Source: Albula goreensis (lineage: Eukaryota > Chordata > Actinopteri > Albuliformes > Albulidae). Taken from it: 64,000 nt of DNA. The stretch covers positions 20,305,745 to 20,369,744 of the forward strand of contig CM040761.1 in assembly GCA_022829145.1 (NCBI GenBank), in the 5' to 3' direction. The translations under genes and the position numbers were made by a program. The notes under the pieces were generated by a model. The model had not been told where the DNA came from. It did not search any database and saw nothing but the letters and a program-made list of their open reading frames with translations. Within the stretch, counting starts at the first letter, position 1. The number at the start of each line of letters is the position of its first letter. Positions 59,716 to 64,000 of this stretch are shown piece by piece.

Positions 59716-62700
59716 AAGCCTTAGACTGACAACAGTACATCATTCGGTCCATAAAAATCTCCCATAATGCACTGCACATGGCTCACTTCGGTGTGGGGTA
59801 GATCGGGTCAAAGATGGTGCCATCAGTGCTCAGCTCTTCTCGGATTGCACACCTGGTGCCATAGGAGCTCTTGACATGGGATTTACACATTACATAAGAT
59901 ACTGACTGACAGGGTTTTTGTAATTCAGCGCTGCATTGCCTCAGCTAACTCAAATTTCTAGAATCCTCCACCTTCGACTGGTCGGACTTCTATGTGTTCT
60001 GTCAGATGGCTTGGAGGTCTCCGAGCCTCATTCGCTCAGATCTCGTGCACCGAGATTTGACATTTTGAGTTTTTAGCAGTGAATACCATACTTTGACCAA
60101 AAGCTTTTGACTATGAAGTAGCGGTCTACGTCTTCATGCTGTTGCTGCTGCAGCTAAAATTAGGCCATTTTAATTATCAGGATGGCGTTTCTTTGGAGAA
60201 GTATGACTACTATTGTTTTTCCCTCTTGGCACATTTTCTTATTTGTCTCAGAATCCCAAATTACACTGTTGTAAAGGTTAAGTAATGCTTGATCAAAAAG
60301 CATCGCAGAAAAAAGACAAAGAGAAAATCACCCGTTTCTGAGTTAAAAATGGCTCTCACCTTCTCTTATTTCAAACTCAACCTATCTAACGCGGAACTTG
60401 TAATTTATCACGAGTGCATTTTTTAACGGAGTAAAACAGCACCCGCTTTTCGAGCACATGGAAGAAGTCAAGTTTAAATGATAGTGTTAATTACAACATC
60501 AAGCAAATGCTAAAGAATGGCTTAAGTGACCGAAGGGAAAGTGTTTTGACAAAGAAGAATGTCATTTAGGCATAATTTGATGCAAATGAATATTGTGGTC
60601 TTTATAAATGCCAATGGGCAACAAAGGATAGGATATGAAGCAATAAAAAACATTTTGTTTTGCACCAATTAATTTCTCAAAAATGTGCACATTTTCTCAG
60701 GTTTGTAGTAAATTGTCTAAAATATATGTTGTAAAAATTACCACGTGAATGTGACTTTGCACAAATATGTATTTTTAAAAATGTATTAATAGATATATTA
60801 CATGAAGATATCTGCTGCAAATTAGTCTAAAGAAATGTTACTCACATGTTAATGTATGGACTATGGTACATACATGGAATGAGATTGCATTCTATCTTGT
60901 TTTTGTCTGTTCATGTTTACGTGGTTTGTGGTGTAATTTAAGCTATAAATGATTTTCTTCCCCAGAAATAATGGAGCACAAAATATATTTATATAGTTAC
61001 AAAATCAACATTAAGGGGCAATAAAGTCAAAATACCACTAGTTAGATTTTTACCACATTCAGCCACACTGGGTAAAAGCACATTATTACGCGCTATCAAT
61101 CAAAACTGTTCACTTAAATGTTAATAAGTTTTGACCAAAACAGCATATTATTTGCCTGAGAAGACATTTCTTTGTGAAATGTGAGGGCAGGGAATGTGTG
61201 GGTTTCAGTGTGGTCAGATCTGTTGGGGTTCACAGGTTAAGATGTGGTAATCAGGTCTCTGGGGTAACGGTATCTTGGGTGATACTGTCATTCCAGAATT
61301 GTTTAAAATGGTTTGAAAAACTTTTATTATTGTAACTGAACAGGGTCTTTCAGTCAAATAGGTCAGAATAGAAATGAATAAATAATGCTTTACAGCAAGT
61401 GCAGGTGAGCTGGGAAACTTCTGGGTAAAATAGTTACGATAATCCTGTATAAGGTGAAAATTGGCTTGTATTTTTTATTGCATGACGATAATTGATCTAT
61501 AAGTTACGATGATGGACCACAGTAGTTAAATTGTTTTTAATGGTCTGGATTGGAACATAATCATCTCACTCAGAATAGGAATGTCTAAAGACAGGACAGA
61601 AAAAAAACAATGAAAGGTGTAGCTTCTTTCATTTTATTTTATTTTCCTCTTGTTTCTCATGGCCCACTGATATCTGTGTAGATCTACTTGGAATGTATCA
61701 AAGGGTTTCATGTTTACATCTGCGTGATTTAAAGGACAACAAAAGCTGTCTGCTGTAAATCTATTTGTAGTTTATGTTAAAATGGTCATTAAACATGTAT
61801 GTTTAATTGAAGCTTGGTTTCAGTTAAAGTTTTCTGGAAAAAAAGGAATTCTTATTTTAAAGAAGTACTCTGGGGAAAATGCTCGGTTGAATAAGTGTAC
61901 TGAAAGTAAATGGCTCTTAATGGCGACCTGAAAAATGCATGCTACATAATTAAACTTGTACATTATAAAAACGAAATGAAGTTATACACAGCGAAAGCAC
62001 AGCTTTTTTTTCACCCATGCCACCGTATAATCCTCCAGTCGCATGTCTGCAAACCGGACTCTCACCACTGGAGCCAAAAATCAGAAATAAACAATACGAA
62101 GGGTAACTGAGCCGGATTATTGATTTTTTTTTCCTGTATGTTGTGTAAAAATGTGTTTGGGGTTTAGGTTAAAAAAAGCTGCTCAAATCAAGCAAAGTTG
62201 GCTAAAATTTTATGGCCGGCTGTGTTTACAGTTGGGATTGGTGTTAAATCTTTTCCTCCACCCCCTCCCTCTTTCAACACACTTTCTCAGCGGCTGAGAT
62301 TTCTGCAGCACTTTCCCCGTCAGGCTCAAGTGACTGTAGCTCGTAATTACTAAAATCTTAACACCTTTTGTCCTTAATCATATAACAAATTCAAGCACAT
62401 GTTAATGATTTTTTTTTTTTTTTTTTTAGAATTTCTGCACATTTGAGTGGCCAATAACTTGTTTTCCAAGAAAACAATTCCCTAAGATAGAATGACAAAG
62501 CCCATTGCCGTTACATTATAAATGTGTATGTGTATTTTTTATTGGCTGCCCATTGGATGCCCATGTGTCACAATCTGGGGCTGGACCAATCAGACTCTTT
62601 CAGAACTCTGACATCAGAGATGCCGAGAGAAGGAACACTGGGATTACATGTATTCTTGCATTCCCCAGTTGTATTCTACATTTATTCAATTTAGTATTTT

Positions 62701-63440
62701 TTTCTTGATTGAGGAAGGAGAGATGAAGAAAACTCTTGTTCCTGCAGAGAAGTTATTTTTTCTTCTTAAATCAATGTCAAAAAAGTATTTTTTTGCTCAG
62801 CGCAGGGTTACGATAACTTTTAGCCCCAGAGAAAATTTTGATTCATATAAACAAAGAAAACAAATGTTTGGAAATTAATTTTTGTCTCTCATGCAACGGG
62901 TTCTGACCCCTGGCATAATTCTCTCAGAGTTTCTTGAATATTGGCACATATGTTTCTCTTAACAATGGCTCTGTTCAGGCAGATTGACATTTCAGTCCTT
63001 ATTTATTTTTTTATTTCTTATTTTTTTAGAAATAGTTCACTGAAGTATTTATCTTTTGGAATTTTGGTGTGGTCCAATTTATTTAAGACATTACAGCTTT
63101 ATATACACAAAGGATAGAACCTCAACATGATTGTTATTTACAAACATATTTCAATGTCATATGTAACAGATAATCTTTGATTTTCTTATTTTTCTCCAAG
63201 GTAGTTGTACAATTGCCAGTTTTTCAACAGAGCACATTTCAGAGATGTATTGATGTCTAAAAAATTCTTTTCTGCTGTCTCTTTCTCAAAAAAAAAAAAA
63301 AAAAAACTCTCTGTATAAATTTGCAGAGACTGGCTGCACCAGGCAAGTTTGGAATTTGGTAAATGTTTTGGTGTCATATGTTGTGTATGGTACATTTGAA
63401 TGTCTGGGACCATGCTGCATGTTTGTGTATGACATTTACA
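59716..63440. other. A+T-rich region without recognised genes
   Basis: No coding candidate. An octamer motif ATGCAAAT at 60580-60587 sits three bases before ATTGTGG (SOX-like core). A pyrimidine-rich, non-repetitive block at about 62220-62400 looks element-like. Homopolymers include T runs at about 62409-62427 and an A run at 63289-63305. Confidence 0.4.
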
Positions 63441-63464
63441 TATAGAGTCTAAGCATATATGATC

Positions 63465-63935
63465 TATGTGTGTGTGTGTGTGTGAAATGAACATACTTTA
63501 TATCCATATATGATCTGTGTTTTCTATTGGTGATAGTCAGTGCACCGTGCCAGTTGTTGCATAGTGCACATTTTCTGTACGGTTTCTTAACTCGTCCATG
63601 TTCTGATTTGGTCTCTGTGTGTTCAGATTTGCTTTCTGTGTGTTTGGCTTCCATGTGTGAGAGTTTGGTAAGTCTGTTCTGTGAGTCAGTGTGTGTGGTC
63701 TCTTGAGTGTCAGTTGTGAGTCTGTGCTGTGTGCTGGCTGTGGTTTGTGTGGTTGTGTGTGTTTGCGTGTGTTTGTGTGTGTGTGTGTGCGTGTGTGAGT
63801 GTGAGTGTGTGTGTGTATGCATATCTGTGTGCGTGTCACACAGATTGACAAGCAAACAATCACACACACCCCACACCCACACCCACACCCACACACACAA
63901 ATTATATATTACATATAGGGGGGGGTGAAAGAGTG
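63465..63935. repeat. TG-rich low-complexity region ending in (CA)n
   Basis: Degenerate TG/TGTG sequence (short pure run at 63465-63483, then 63700-63835) is followed by CA-rich sequence at 63860-63898 and a G run near 63919. TG-rich and CA-rich halves are inverted relative to one another and could form a hairpin. Long His-Thr or Cys-Val ORFs here are artefacts. Confidence 0.85.
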
Positions 63936-64000
63936 AGAGAGAGAGTGAGTAATAAAGACCTGCTGTGAACTATTTATCTTTTATTATCAAATGTAATGTT

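Noticed and set aside
63436..63928. 154-aa and 119-aa ORFs with His-Thr repeats
   Set aside because: Low-complexity TG/CA sequence.

Overview
The window is vertebrate nuclear DNA, most likely from a ray-finned fish. The genes are split by spliceosomal introns. The proteins match well-known vertebrate families (gamma-S crystallin, TBCCD1, ERdj3/DNAJB11, a CDK2/CDK3-type kinase). Intergenic and intronic DNA is A+T-rich with abundant (CA)n, (CT)n and (ATT)n tracts and few recognisable transposons. No prokaryotic, viral or CRISPR feature was seen. Assignment to a particular fish is not possible from the sequence alone.

Left third (1-24.65 kb), gene-dense: the 3' end of lcmt2 (tyw4, + strand, wybutosine synthesis) runs in from the left edge and faces crygs (- strand, lens gamma-S crystallin, three exons). 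Next come tbccd1 (- strand, six coding exons) and dnajb11 (+ strand, ten coding exons). These two start head to head across about 1.8 kb, which probably holds a bidirectional promoter. The CRYGS-TBCCD1-DNAJB11 trio is also contiguous in human (3q27), whereas the human LCMT2 and CDK2/CDK3 genes lie on other chromosomes. A CDK2/CDK3-type kinase (+ strand, seven coding exons) follows dnajb11. All splice junctions given here were read by hand and keep the frame. The genes do not form a pathway; the shared feature is conserved synteny.

Right two thirds (24.65-64 kb), gene-poor: no gene could be named. The DNA is a mix of microsatellites, T/A-rich stretches and long non-repetitive blocks rich in homeodomain-type TAAT/ATTA cores. 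That pattern is typical of the cis-regulatory surroundings of a developmental or neural gene. A complex pyrimidine-rich segment at 52.6-53.42 kb ending in a strong donor looks like a promoter plus first exon of a + strand gene continuing to the right. Several exon-like segments are recorded as candidates: 35199-35316, 55871-55976, 56048-56119, 56415-56487 on +, and 57496-57708 on -. Several very short possible microexons are also listed.

Mobile DNA: a 122-bp terminal-inverted-repeat element flanked by TA sits in an lcmt2 intron. Two diverged copies of one roughly 180-bp inverted-repeat element lie in opposite orientation at 39.06 and 59.53 kb.

No clearly new biological system was found. The most interesting unexplained material is the set of orphan exon-like segments and the non-repetitive desert around them.
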